Part shown: piece by piece, positions 38,001 to 45,161 of the stretch | How the letters are laid out: the number at the start of each line of letters is the position of its first letter | Numbering within the stretch: the stretch's first letter is position 1 | DNA from: Capnocytophaga stomatis | GTDB lineage: Bacteria > Bacteroidota > Bacteroidia > Flavobacteriales > Flavobacteriaceae | Length of the DNA stretch: 64,000 nucleotides | Direction: 5' to 3' | Assembly: GCF_002302635.1 (NCBI RefSeq) | Contig: NZ_CP022387.1 | Location: 558,001-622,000, forward strand | Notes under the pieces: model-generated | What the model was told of the DNA's origin: nothing | Seen by the model: the letters and a program-made list of their open reading frames with translations, nothing else | Database searches by the model: none | Program-made: the position numbers and the translations under genes

Positions 38001-38154
38001 TTTTGGTATAATCGGTACGAATCTTTGGATGATTTACAACAAAGCTCCGTTTGACCCACAACTTACTTTTGGTGTAGGAACTTATGCTTCAACAGAGTTA
38101 TTTATGACACCTGCGATGAAAACCTACGGAGCAAGTCTAAAAATTCAATTCTAA
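35062..38154 (+). CDS. SusC/RagA-type TonB-dependent receptor, glycan locus 2
   Basis: The paralogue of the SusC at 27438, 1030 residues, with the same order of signal peptide, regulatory-like domain, plug (VMRGLKSLDGNNGVLYVIDG, LTGPSAAALYGSEAANG) and barrel, ending SLKIQF. Residues 1-160 differ at only a few positions from locus 1, the DNA of the first 160 bases at two, whereas the barrels differ widely. The transported oligosaccharide is therefore probably different while secretion and TonB contact are shared. SusD follows after 18 nt. Confidence 0.95.
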   Translation: MINLLRKSGRAGTRWILLALLTQGFWTVSASEKIEATSTDILVQQQTKKVSGTVTDASGVPLPGVSVLVKGTSVGVATDFDGNFEINVPEDKTDLVFSYIGFKEQTIKVSKSQSGLKIVLQEEVMELEGTVVTALGIKRQEKALSYNVQQVKSDDLTKVKETNIVNSLNGKVAGVNIQRSSSGVGGATKVVMRGLKSLDGNNGVLYVIDGVPMFNRQKDGAGAFGRPAGGESIADLNPEDVESINVLTGPSAAALYGSEAANGVILINTKKGKEGKMEVNLSSSVELVTPTLLPDLQDTYGSVGQKSWGAKLDAPSGYNPAKFFNTGTNITNAVTLSTGTKQNQTFVSMAQTNSGGVIPNNDYYRYNVNVRNTSSFLNDKLHLDVSGSFIRQGNRNMISGGGYFNPLVALYLMPRSVDYRDVEIYERYNAERGIYEKYQPYPEQVGSYFSENPYWVVNRELFLFNKKRYMMSASLKYDILDWLNITGRVRLDNDYGVNEEKFYASTTNFLVGWATELGPHNKGRYSINNSKDEQTYADIMLNANKSFGEDFSLTANLGASYNDRYSTSVGGSGILINVPNLFSAANFASQHSGVGQSYGRNKNVAIFASAELGYKGMLYLSLTGRNDWSSQLVNSKEPSFFYPSVGLSGVITEMTKLPDFVDYLKVRGSYTEVGSPISKTGLTPGTITHSLNSSGLIANRVYPYPEFKAERTRSLEFGLNGKFFNNSLSLDLTLYKSNTFNQFFEQELSASSAYSKFYLQAGNVENRGVELALGFNKELAKDFNWSTSLTYSRNVNEIKELVRGYKNPFTGEIFDIKEVRKGGSILREGGSMADIVVKGVLLRDVNGDLIEEAAQFKFDTTQEIRLGRSTPDFQLGWKHSFAYKGFDLNVLFNGSFGGVVLSGTQPYLDAYGVSKISADARDAGGVWVNGKQYDTEKYYNTIQNLPGYYSYDATSVRLQEASLNYTLDGKVISDKIKRITFGIIGTNLWMIYNKAPFDPQLTFGVGTYASTELFMTPAMKTYGASLKIQF

Positions 38155-38172
38155 TTTTAAAACGATACAAAA

Positions 38173-39840
38173 ATGAAGATAGTACATAAAAATATTTTCT
38201 TGGCTGGATTGGCTATCGTGATGTCCACATCGTGTATCAAGGACTTTGAAGATGTCAATACAAATCAGCTGTACCCTACTGACGAACAAGCTGAAAAAGA
38301 TGGTTTATCATCAGGAGGTTTATTCCCTAACCTTATGCAAAGACCTATTCCTACGGGAACAGGGGTAAATCCTGCAAATGATTACCAAGTGGTTCAAAAT
38401 ATGTCAACCGATAACTGGGTTGGGTATTTTTCGCCCGGACGTAATCACTGGGATAGCGGAAGAAACCAAACAAGCTATTATGTTAGTGATGGTAGAGCTA
38501 ATGGAACATTTAACACCTTGATAGGTACTTTAATGAACCAGTTTTTCCGAATAAAAACGGCTTTGCATACAGTAGAGGTTGTGGACGGAAAACTCATTTT
38601 CAAAGAAAAAGATGAGCTTTCAAAAACAGCATATGCAGTTGCTCAGATTACCAAAATAATGGGAATACACAGAGCTACAGACCTTTTCGGACCTATCCCA
38701 TACACGGATATGGAGCCGGGTAAACAACAAGCTAAATACGATTCGCAAGAAACTGTTTATCGCACTTTCTTAGCAGAATTGGACGCTGCCGTATCTCAAC
38801 TTACTTCATACGGGGTTAATAATAAAATATTGGAAGAGTATGATCCTGTTTATCAAGGAAGTGTTGCTAAATGGGTAAAACTTGGAAATTCATTAATGCT
38901 CCGTTTGGCAATGCGTGTTCGTTATGCTGATGAAGCTTTAGCTAAAACTTACATCACAAAAGCAACCAGTCACTCTGGCGGGCTTATACAGCTTGTTGAT
39001 GAATCAGCGAAACTTGCTTCCAATGGTAAATATATCCTGAACAACTCATTAGTTACAATGAAAGGATACGGAGAGTTAAAAATGGGTGCTACTATTTACT
39101 CTTATCTAAAAGGATATGATGACCCTCGTATTGAAAAATATTTCACCAAAGGAAAATCAACTTCGGAAGAAGATTTGTCAGACGATTATTACGCTGTTCG
39201 TTCAGGAATTGACCCAACTACAGGAACAGGAAAATATCAAAATTACTCTGAACCTACGGTAATCCTTGATACGCCAACCTATTGGTTGAGAGCCTCGGAA
39301 GTGTATTTCCTTTTGGCTGAGGCTGCTTTAGCAGAATATATTTCTGGTAGTGCCGAAGGTTTTTACAAAAAAGGAGTTCAAGTATCATTTGAAGAAAACG
39401 GACTTTCTGTATCAGAAGCTGATAAATACCTCGCTTCATCTGGTGTACCAACTTTTTATAACGACCCAAAAGACGCTAATTATAATGCTTTTCCTGTAAG
39501 CACTATTGACAAAAAATGGGACGAGGCAGCATCTAACGAAGAAAAACTTGAGCGTATCATCACTCAAAAATATCTTGCTATATATCCTAATGGTTTTGAA
39601 GCTTGGAGTGAATGGCGCAGAACAGGATATCCGCGTATGTTTAAAGTGCCTTTCAATTTAACCAACAAAGGAGCAAGAGATGTAACGGATAACGGAAAAG
39701 ATTACGGGGTACGTCGTTTTCCTTTTCCTCAAAATGAATTTGAAAATAATAATGCCAACGTAAGTGCTGCCAGAGCCTTATTAGGAGGAGCTGATAATGC
39801 GGCAACTAATGTGTGGTGGGATAAAAAGTCAAAACAGTAA
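38173..39840 (+). CDS. SusD-like surface lipoprotein, glycan locus 2
   Basis: A 555-residue SusD partner of the upstream SusC. The lipobox is VMSTSC, followed by IKDFEDV, which carries the Lys-Asp export pattern. SusD helices (WVKLGNSLMLRLAMRVRY) and the C-terminal ITQKYLAIYPNGFEAWSEWR with RRTGYP are clear. Similar in layout to the locus 1 SusD but divergent in the central ligand-contacting part. The GH18 gene begins 10 nt after the stop. Confidence 0.94.
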   Translation: MKIVHKNIFLAGLAIVMSTSCIKDFEDVNTNQLYPTDEQAEKDGLSSGGLFPNLMQRPIPTGTGVNPANDYQVVQNMSTDNWVGYFSPGRNHWDSGRNQTSYYVSDGRANGTFNTLIGTLMNQFFRIKTALHTVEVVDGKLIFKEKDELSKTAYAVAQITKIMGIHRATDLFGPIPYTDMEPGKQQAKYDSQETVYRTFLAELDAAVSQLTSYGVNNKILEEYDPVYQGSVAKWVKLGNSLMLRLAMRVRYADEALAKTYITKATSHSGGLIQLVDESAKLASNGKYILNNSLVTMKGYGELKMGATIYSYLKGYDDPRIEKYFTKGKSTSEEDLSDDYYAVRSGIDPTTGTGKYQNYSEPTVILDTPTYWLRASEVYFLLAEAALAEYISGSAEGFYKKGVQVSFEENGLSVSEADKYLASSGVPTFYNDPKDANYNAFPVSTIDKKWDEAASNEEKLERIITQKYLAIYPNGFEAWSEWRRTGYPRMFKVPFNLTNKGARDVTDNGKDYGVRRFPFPQNEFENNNANVSAARALLGGADNAATNVWWDKKSKQ

Positions 39841-39850
39841 ATTTAAAGAT

Positions 39851-41212
39851 ATGAAAAGATACATAACTATCGTTGCAGCGTCATTAGCATTAGTGGCTTG
39901 CGAGAAATGGACTGAAGCAGAATCGAATGCCGATAAGTTTGAAGAAGTGGCATTGGCTGATTTGCGTGAAAAACGAGACAATGCCAAGTGGCAGAAAGAA
40001 GCCGAAATAAGTGCAGAATCAAAAGAAATTATGGAGGCTTATTGGGCACAACTTCGTGAGTACAAGCGACGTGCTTGGCTTAATGGAGGAGATGAAGTAG
40101 GGCAAAAACCAATGTTCTATATGTGGTACGGCAGTGGTAGATGGCAGGCTACGCCTGGCATCGCTTCATCGTGGTTGCAAGCCATTCCAGACTCCGTGGC
40201 GTGTATTTCGCTTTGGGGAGGCTTCGGAAAAAGACCCGGAGAAATCCCTGATAATATGAAAAAAGATCTTGAAATTTTTCATAAAAAAGGGAGTGCTGTG
40301 CTTTTGTGTTGGCAAACTGGGGCGGTAGGTCAGGGACTTCCGGGTGACCCTGTTGAAAACACAGGAGGATGGACGGATTTTCGCAAAAAATATCCTTTTG
40401 CTACCGAATACGAAAGATGGTCTCAAATCTATGCCCGTGAACTGGCTCGTTTTATCATTGCTTGTGATTTTGATGGATATGACATTGACTGGGAGTTGAC
40501 TTGCGGAGATCACGGTAAAGTAGAAAAAGAGGGACATAATTTATATGTTAAGGATAATAACTATGAAAATATTTCCAATTTTGTAAAGGAAATAGGAAAA
40601 TATTTTGGACCTGTCGGTGAGAATTTTTATGTAAAAACCCAAGCTGAAAGAGAAGCTAACCTGAAAGCCTTATTTGAGTCAAGCACAGAGGGCTTTCATC
40701 CAAATGAAAGAGTTTTTATTGATGAGTTTAAACCGCACTTGCCCAAAAATTATTTAACCAAACGTTATTATTTATGTGCTGACCTTCCTTGTGGTTGGAA
40801 TCCCGAAGTGTTTAACACTGACCAAGAGTTCAAAAAATATTTTGATAAACACTTTATGCAAGATTACGGAACAGTTGGTGTGGGTGGACACATCAAGCAG
40901 TTAGGAGGAGAATTTTATAATTCAACAAGTTTGGATATTCAAACTAAAAGACATACGCCTGGGTTTCAACATTTTTATGAAAAAGGTAGAGCCATCTACA
41001 ATAAAGAAATTTGGGGATTTGGTTTCTATCACGGGGAGTTGGATTATGATAGCACACATAAAACTTCTGAAATAAAGAATTATTTACAACAGATAGGCGG
41101 GACGCGAAATTATCATAATCACGCAATTCTTCGGGAGATTATCCGAATTGCTGATCCTCGCGAGTCATACGCAAACTATGTGGAGTCTGAACCATTAATT
41201 GTAATACCTTAA
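39851..41212 (+). CDS. GH18 endo-beta-N-acetylglucosaminidase-like lipoprotein, locus 2
   Basis: A 453-residue lipoprotein (lipobox ALVAC, then EKWTEAE). The catalytic motif is DGYDIDWE, residues 208-215, with Glu215 as the acid, so the enzyme should be active. It is about 90 residues longer than the locus 1 enzyme, with an extra segment after the motif (around residues 220-300), which probably shapes the glycan-binding loops. The frame is open to 39797 but the ATG at 39851 gives a proper signal peptide. Likely substrate: N-linked glycans of host glycoproteins. Confidence 0.9.
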   Translation: MKRYITIVAASLALVACEKWTEAESNADKFEEVALADLREKRDNAKWQKEAEISAESKEIMEAYWAQLREYKRRAWLNGGDEVGQKPMFYMWYGSGRWQATPGIASSWLQAIPDSVACISLWGGFGKRPGEIPDNMKKDLEIFHKKGSAVLLCWQTGAVGQGLPGDPVENTGGWTDFRKKYPFATEYERWSQIYARELARFIIACDFDGYDIDWELTCGDHGKVEKEGHNLYVKDNNYENISNFVKEIGKYFGPVGENFYVKTQAEREANLKALFESSTEGFHPNERVFIDEFKPHLPKNYLTKRYYLCADLPCGWNPEVFNTDQEFKKYFDKHFMQDYGTVGVGGHIKQLGGEFYNSTSLDIQTKRHTPGFQHFYEKGRAIYNKEIWGFGFYHGELDYDSTHKTSEIKNYLQQIGGTRNYHNHAILREIIRIADPRESYANYVESEPLIVIP

Positions 41213-41223
41213 ACTTTTAAACA

Positions 41224-42462
41224 ATGAAAAAAATAATTAGCAATATAGCACTTGCATTACTGCTTTTGGCAGGTGTGGGGTGTCAGGAAAAGCTGGATGA
41301 AAATGCACGTGGGTTTAGCAATTCAGCCTATATGTCAACGGGGTCGTCTGTTGTTGATATTGACCGTAAAACGGGCGGAGAGGCAGAAATAGAGCCTCGT
41401 CTTGCTTCGGTAGCAACCAAAGACGAAACCATAACGGTTTCGGTGAGTGATTTTCTCAAAAAGTACAACGAAAAAAATGCCACAGGCTATCGTGCATTGC
41501 CCGTGGAGAAGGTACGACTTTACGAGTTGGAAAATCCTTCCAATTCGTCAACTAACGGAACGCTTACGGTAAAAGTAAAAGAAGGGAAGGTTTCCTCAAA
41601 AATACGTGTAAAAATAGATACATTGGGTTCAAGAGCGTTTCCGTTGGGGAACAAGTATGCCGTTCCGCTGACAATCTCCTCTTCATCGGTTAAGGTGCTT
41701 TCTAATAAGGAAACGGTACTGACGCTTCAACGTCCGGTAATCGTTTCGGTGGCTCACGTAAAGGACGGGTATGCTCCAAAGATAATACTGGATAAGAGTT
41801 TGCCTGAAATGGAAGAGTTCAGTTTCCAAGTGTTTTTTATGTTTGATGAATTTAGAGCCTATTCGGGTAGAAACTACAATATGTCATTGGTGAACTACGG
41901 TTGGTACAGCCGTATTAATCAAACGGATATCAATTTAGCGGACAAACAGCGAGAGCTTTCCGTTGATGGAGTGCAATTAAAGACAGGTACTTGGTATCAG
42001 GTAACTTACGTGCGAACAAAAGATCACCGAACTAAAATATATCTTGATGGCAAACATATCCGCACGTTTATAATGCCTAATGTGGTGCTGAAAGGAGGGG
42101 CTACGGTAAGCATTTTCAACCCTCAAAAATCATATTCCGTGCCACATATCCTGCGGGAAGTACGCTTTTGGAACAGGGCTTTAACTGAGGCTCAAATTAA
42201 TGCCGATTTGTATAGCCCGATAGATGCCAATACCGAAGGATTGATTGCCTATATCCCGATTGATAGTAAAGAAAACGGATACAAAGACATCACCAAATAT
42301 GAAAACGTTGTGGAGTTTCACGAAGCTACTTCAAGAAGTAAATTTGGTATTCAAGACGGAAACAAATACCACAAGGTGGTGCCTTATGAACAGTACGGTA
42401 TTGATAAGTGGTATGATAATGTGATATTCCCGTCACAAACATTACAACAAGTTGAACCTTAA
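41224..42462 (+). CDS. DUF1735/LamG surface glycan-binding lipoprotein, locus 2
   Basis: A 412-residue lipoprotein (lipobox AGVGC, then QEKLDEN). Residues about 35-160 are a DUF1735 domain (KNATGYRALPVEKVRLYEL), and the C-terminal half is a LamG-like domain (GTWYQVTYVRTKDHRTKIYLDGK and REVRFWNRALTEAQI). It is the counterpart of the lipoprotein at 33327 in locus 1 and resembles the accessory surface lipoproteins of the C. canimorsus deglycosylation complex. The next gene starts 13 nt later. Confidence 0.88.
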   Translation: MKKIISNIALALLLLAGVGCQEKLDENARGFSNSAYMSTGSSVVDIDRKTGGEAEIEPRLASVATKDETITVSVSDFLKKYNEKNATGYRALPVEKVRLYELENPSNSSTNGTLTVKVKEGKVSSKIRVKIDTLGSRAFPLGNKYAVPLTISSSSVKVLSNKETVLTLQRPVIVSVAHVKDGYAPKIILDKSLPEMEEFSFQVFFMFDEFRAYSGRNYNMSLVNYGWYSRINQTDINLADKQRELSVDGVQLKTGTWYQVTYVRTKDHRTKIYLDGKHIRTFIMPNVVLKGGATVSIFNPQKSYSVPHILREVRFWNRALTEAQINADLYSPIDANTEGLIAYIPIDSKENGYKDITKYENVVEFHEATSRSKFGIQDGNKYHKVVPYEQYGIDKWYDNVIFPSQTLQQVEP

Positions 42463-42475
42463 TATTAACTTACAG

Positions 42476-43846
42476 ATGAAAAATATAATTAAAACAGTAA
42501 TCGGCTTTGCTCTTGCAGGAAGTTTATTTTCTTGTGCGAAAGACGAGATAGAAGTGCTTAAAAATCTTGATACTTCGTGGGAGGTTGATAAAAGTATAAG
42601 AGACAAGGATTTGCGTAACCGTTTTGGGCTTGACCCTCGTTACAATTACGCTTTGTCAGAGGTTAATGAATTTGATTTCTCAATGCTCCATTTAGGTGAT
42701 TTTCAAATTACAGGAGAAAGAACCAATGAGTTTGAAGTTAAAATTCTAAATCCCTTGGATAAAGACCTGACCGTAACGCTTAACTACGATGCGGCAATGT
42801 TCGAAAAGGTAAAAGAAAAGTACAGTGATTACGAATTAGGTGCAGAAAATGTAGTTAAAATTGCTGAAAAACAAAAAGTAATCCCCAGAGGAGAAACTTC
42901 TGTGAAATTTCGGTTGGCAGTTGATAACGATTCTCGTTTCGGCAAAAGTGTTGTTGTTCCTTTTTCTTTTACCACAAATGATGATAGTATCAAATTATTG
43001 GAAGGGAGAACACATTTCCTTGCCAAGGTTTTCAAAAAAGAAATTACGTACAACTATCCAAACCGAATTAACAAGTTCTTAATTTTAAGCAATCAAAGTT
43101 TATTTCCTCCTCGTGCTTCATTGAACATTGAGGCTTCGGATGTTGTTTCACAACCAATTGAGTTCTCAGTAGAAAGAGCAGATGGCAAGGGGCTTCCCAA
43201 CCTAGCACCAGAGGGTGTTGAAGGACAGCTTCCCGCACCTATCAATATGGAAGGGGAGCAAGCAGGGGTGTTCGGGTTGACCCTTGATGTAAACTCCATT
43301 GAGGAGGGAAGTGTTTCACAGCTTCCGCTTCAAATTGTCGCTACAATGAACGGGCAAAGGTATGTACTGCCTAATACCATTACCCTTGTAATAGATACGT
43401 CCGTTCCAGCAGATGAAAATGTTGTTGCGGGCAAAAAAGAAAAAGGAAAAGCCATAGATAAAGAAGGTCTTGTGTTTACAGGAACACTTTTTCCGGAATT
43501 CTATGATGAAAATATTTTTGACGGGCAATACAAATTCGGAGTTCCCATATCAGGAGATGCAACTATGGAAATAACATTGCCATCGGCTAAAACAATTGGT
43601 TCGTTGAAATTTACAATTCCTACTCCACTGTATGCAGCCCGTTTTCAAGGTGGAGATGTTTATGCTGTTGATAATCAGGGCGAAGAGGTTATGTTAGGTT
43701 CGGTTGATTTTTCCAAAGAAGAAGGAAATTCTCTGATAGCACTTTTAAAAGTACCTGTCCACACTCAAAAACTGTTGATAAAAAATATTCAAAAAAGTGG
43801 AGGTAATTGGATTGAACTTTCAGAGATTGACCTTTATGAAGAATAG
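42476..43846 (+). CDS. DUF1735-containing surface lipoprotein, fifth gene of locus 2
   Basis: A 456-residue lipoprotein (lipobox SLFSC, then AKDEIEV, a nearly ideal Lys plus two acidic residues export signal). A DUF1735-like domain covers about residues 70-185 (DYELGAENVVKIAEKQKVIPRG), a middle beta domain follows, and the last 120 residues look like a carbohydrate-binding or discoidin-like domain (SGGNWIELSEIDLYEE). No equivalent exists in locus 1. It is likely an extra glycan-binding protein. The ATG at 42476 is chosen because it gives the lipoprotein signal. Confidence 0.85.
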   Translation: MKNIIKTVIGFALAGSLFSCAKDEIEVLKNLDTSWEVDKSIRDKDLRNRFGLDPRYNYALSEVNEFDFSMLHLGDFQITGERTNEFEVKILNPLDKDLTVTLNYDAAMFEKVKEKYSDYELGAENVVKIAEKQKVIPRGETSVKFRLAVDNDSRFGKSVVVPFSFTTNDDSIKLLEGRTHFLAKVFKKEITYNYPNRINKFLILSNQSLFPPRASLNIEASDVVSQPIEFSVERADGKGLPNLAPEGVEGQLPAPINMEGEQAGVFGLTLDVNSIEEGSVSQLPLQIVATMNGQRYVLPNTITLVIDTSVPADENVVAGKKEKGKAIDKEGLVFTGTLFPEFYDENIFDGQYKFGVPISGDATMEITLPSAKTIGSLKFTIPTPLYAARFQGGDVYAVDNQGEEVMLGSVDFSKEEGNSLIALLKVPVHTQKLLIKNIQKSGGNWIELSEIDLYEE

Positions 43847-43875
43847 GTCAAAAGTAATTTTCATATATTAAAATA

Positions 43876-43913
43876 AAAAGGAAGCTGATTTGTTCGATCA
43901 GCTTTCTTTTTTA
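43876..43913 (+). terminator. Terminator of glycan locus 2
   Basis: GGAAGCTGAT pairs with ATCAGCTTTC around TTGTTCG, followed by a T-run. Confidence 0.8.
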
Positions 43914-44094
43914 CAAGAAACCTATGTAAAAATCTATAATATCTTTTAAAAAATTTAAACATTATATTCTTATTAGTTTTTGTATGATCTTAAATTTGAC
44001 TATATGATATAAAATGGTGTTTAAAAATCTTTATTCTGTTTTTCATTTTTAAATCTCATAACCAACTTCAAGTAAGCTAATTATCATCCTTTCA

Positions 44095-44124
44095 TTGTTT
44101 ATTGGTAATTGTTTTATATTTTTG
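44095..44124 (+). promoter_or_regulatory. Copied tsaD promoter ahead of the chimeric frame
   Basis: TTG at 44095-44097, a 19-nt spacer and TATTTTTG at 44117-44124, identical in layout to the real tsaD promoter at 50240-50269. Confidence 0.7.
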
Positions 44125-44145
44125 TTGCAGAATAAATTTCTCAAA

Positions 44146-44283
44146 ATGACAAAAGCAAACGTTTACATATTAGCCATTGAGTCTTCCTGCGATGATACTT
44201 CTGCGGCGGTGCTTGAAAATGACAAAGTGCTTTCAAATGTTGTTGCAAATCAGGAAGTGCATAAGCAGTACGGCGGTATTGTT
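44146..44283 (+). pseudogene. tsaD 5' fragment (46 codons)
   Basis: Codons 1-46 match the N-terminus of the intact TsaD at 50291 ([20 protein letters not shown] and [11 protein letters not shown]). After GGIV the match ends and the frame continues without a stop into M81-peptidase sequence, giving a 162-codon chimera ending at 44634. It cannot supply TsaD activity. The divergence suggests it came with DNA from a related strain or is an old duplication. Confidence 0.9.
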
Positions 44284-44600
44284 GAGCGTGAAACTTACGA
44301 AAAAATGGTCGGAAAAACTCTTGAAATGCTCAAGGAAGCCCTTCCTATTGACGGACTTTTTTTTGACATACACGGAGCGATGAGCGTACAAGGACTGGAA
44401 GACCCCGAAGGCGATTTAATCGTCCGAATTCGAGAAGTGATTGGTAATGATGTACTTGTATCGTCGTGTATGGATTTACACGGAAGCGTTTCTCCTCGAT
44501 TGGCACAAAACATTGATATGATTACCTGCTATCGGCTTGCTCCACACGAGGACGCTATGATTTCAAAAAAACGAGCGTTGACCAATTTGCTATTCATCAA
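44284..44600 (+). pseudogene. Internal fragment of an M81/MlrC-type metallopeptidase gene
   Basis: About 105 codons in frame with the tsaD fragment. The M81 (microcystinase MlrC-like) pattern is clear: [20 protein letters not shown], then [16 protein letters not shown] and [10 protein letters not shown], which hold metal-ligand positions. Full M81 proteins are near 480-520 residues, so both ends are gone. The right boundary with the susD fragment is approximate. Confidence 0.75.
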
Positions 44601-44605
44601 AAACG

Positions 44606-44959
44606 GAAGAAACCATAACTTACAACTACCCTAAAGGAGTGCATCCTACTAATAATGACGCTCTTTCAAAGATTATGACTCAAAAATATTTGGCTCAAAA
44701 TCCGTGGCAACCCTTTGAAGTTACCAACGATTACCGCCGTACGGGCTTGCCTTTCTTTGAAAATCCTTATCTGGAGGGATTGTTACCGTTTATGCCTTTC
44801 TATACCGACCCTACGAAAGCGGACATCAGAAATGTGTACCGAAGAGTACGTTATCCTATTAGTTTGAAAACCAAAAACCCAACAGGATACGAACAAGCCC
44901 TGCAATTACTTGGCGGAGAGGACAAACCCGAAACACCGCTTATCTGGCAAAAAAAATAA
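44606..44959 (+). pseudogene. 3' end of a third susD gene
   Basis: About 117 codons in a different frame from the chimera. It reads [20 protein letters not shown], then TQKYLAQNPWQPFEV, RRTGLPFFENP and LLGGEDKPETPLIW, the C-terminal signature of SusD proteins. It is not a copy of either intact SusD in this window. A perfect terminator follows, so it is the tail of a lost third susCD operon. Confidence 0.85.
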
Positions 44960-44979
44960 TCTTTTATCTTTAAATAAAC

Positions 44980-45019
44980 ATAACCCCATTAGCTTGAAAC
45001 TAATGGGGTTATCTTTTTT
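44980..45019 (+). terminator. Terminator after the susD fragment
   Basis: Perfect 13-bp stem ATAACCCCATTAG with CTAATGGGGTTAT, loop of 7, then CTTTTTT. Confidence 0.9.
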
Positions 45020-45161
45020 CTAAACTTTTTTGAGATAGCATACAAGTCACTTACACTATCACTTAAAAGCTAACTAAATTAAATCATTGATTTTTTTATT
45101 TGTGTGTAAATCTCAAAAACTATGTGTTTAATCTTAATTTGAATGATTTTCAAAACAATAC

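Larger units (their letters stand above)
44047..44283 (+). repeat. Direct repeat, left copy of tsaD promoter and 5' end
   Basis: About 235 bases aligned to 50192-50428, the region ahead of and into the intact tsaD gene. Identity is high but not perfect; most coding differences are at third codon positions. The similarity begins at TTTTAAATCT and stops after codon 46. Confidence 0.9.
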
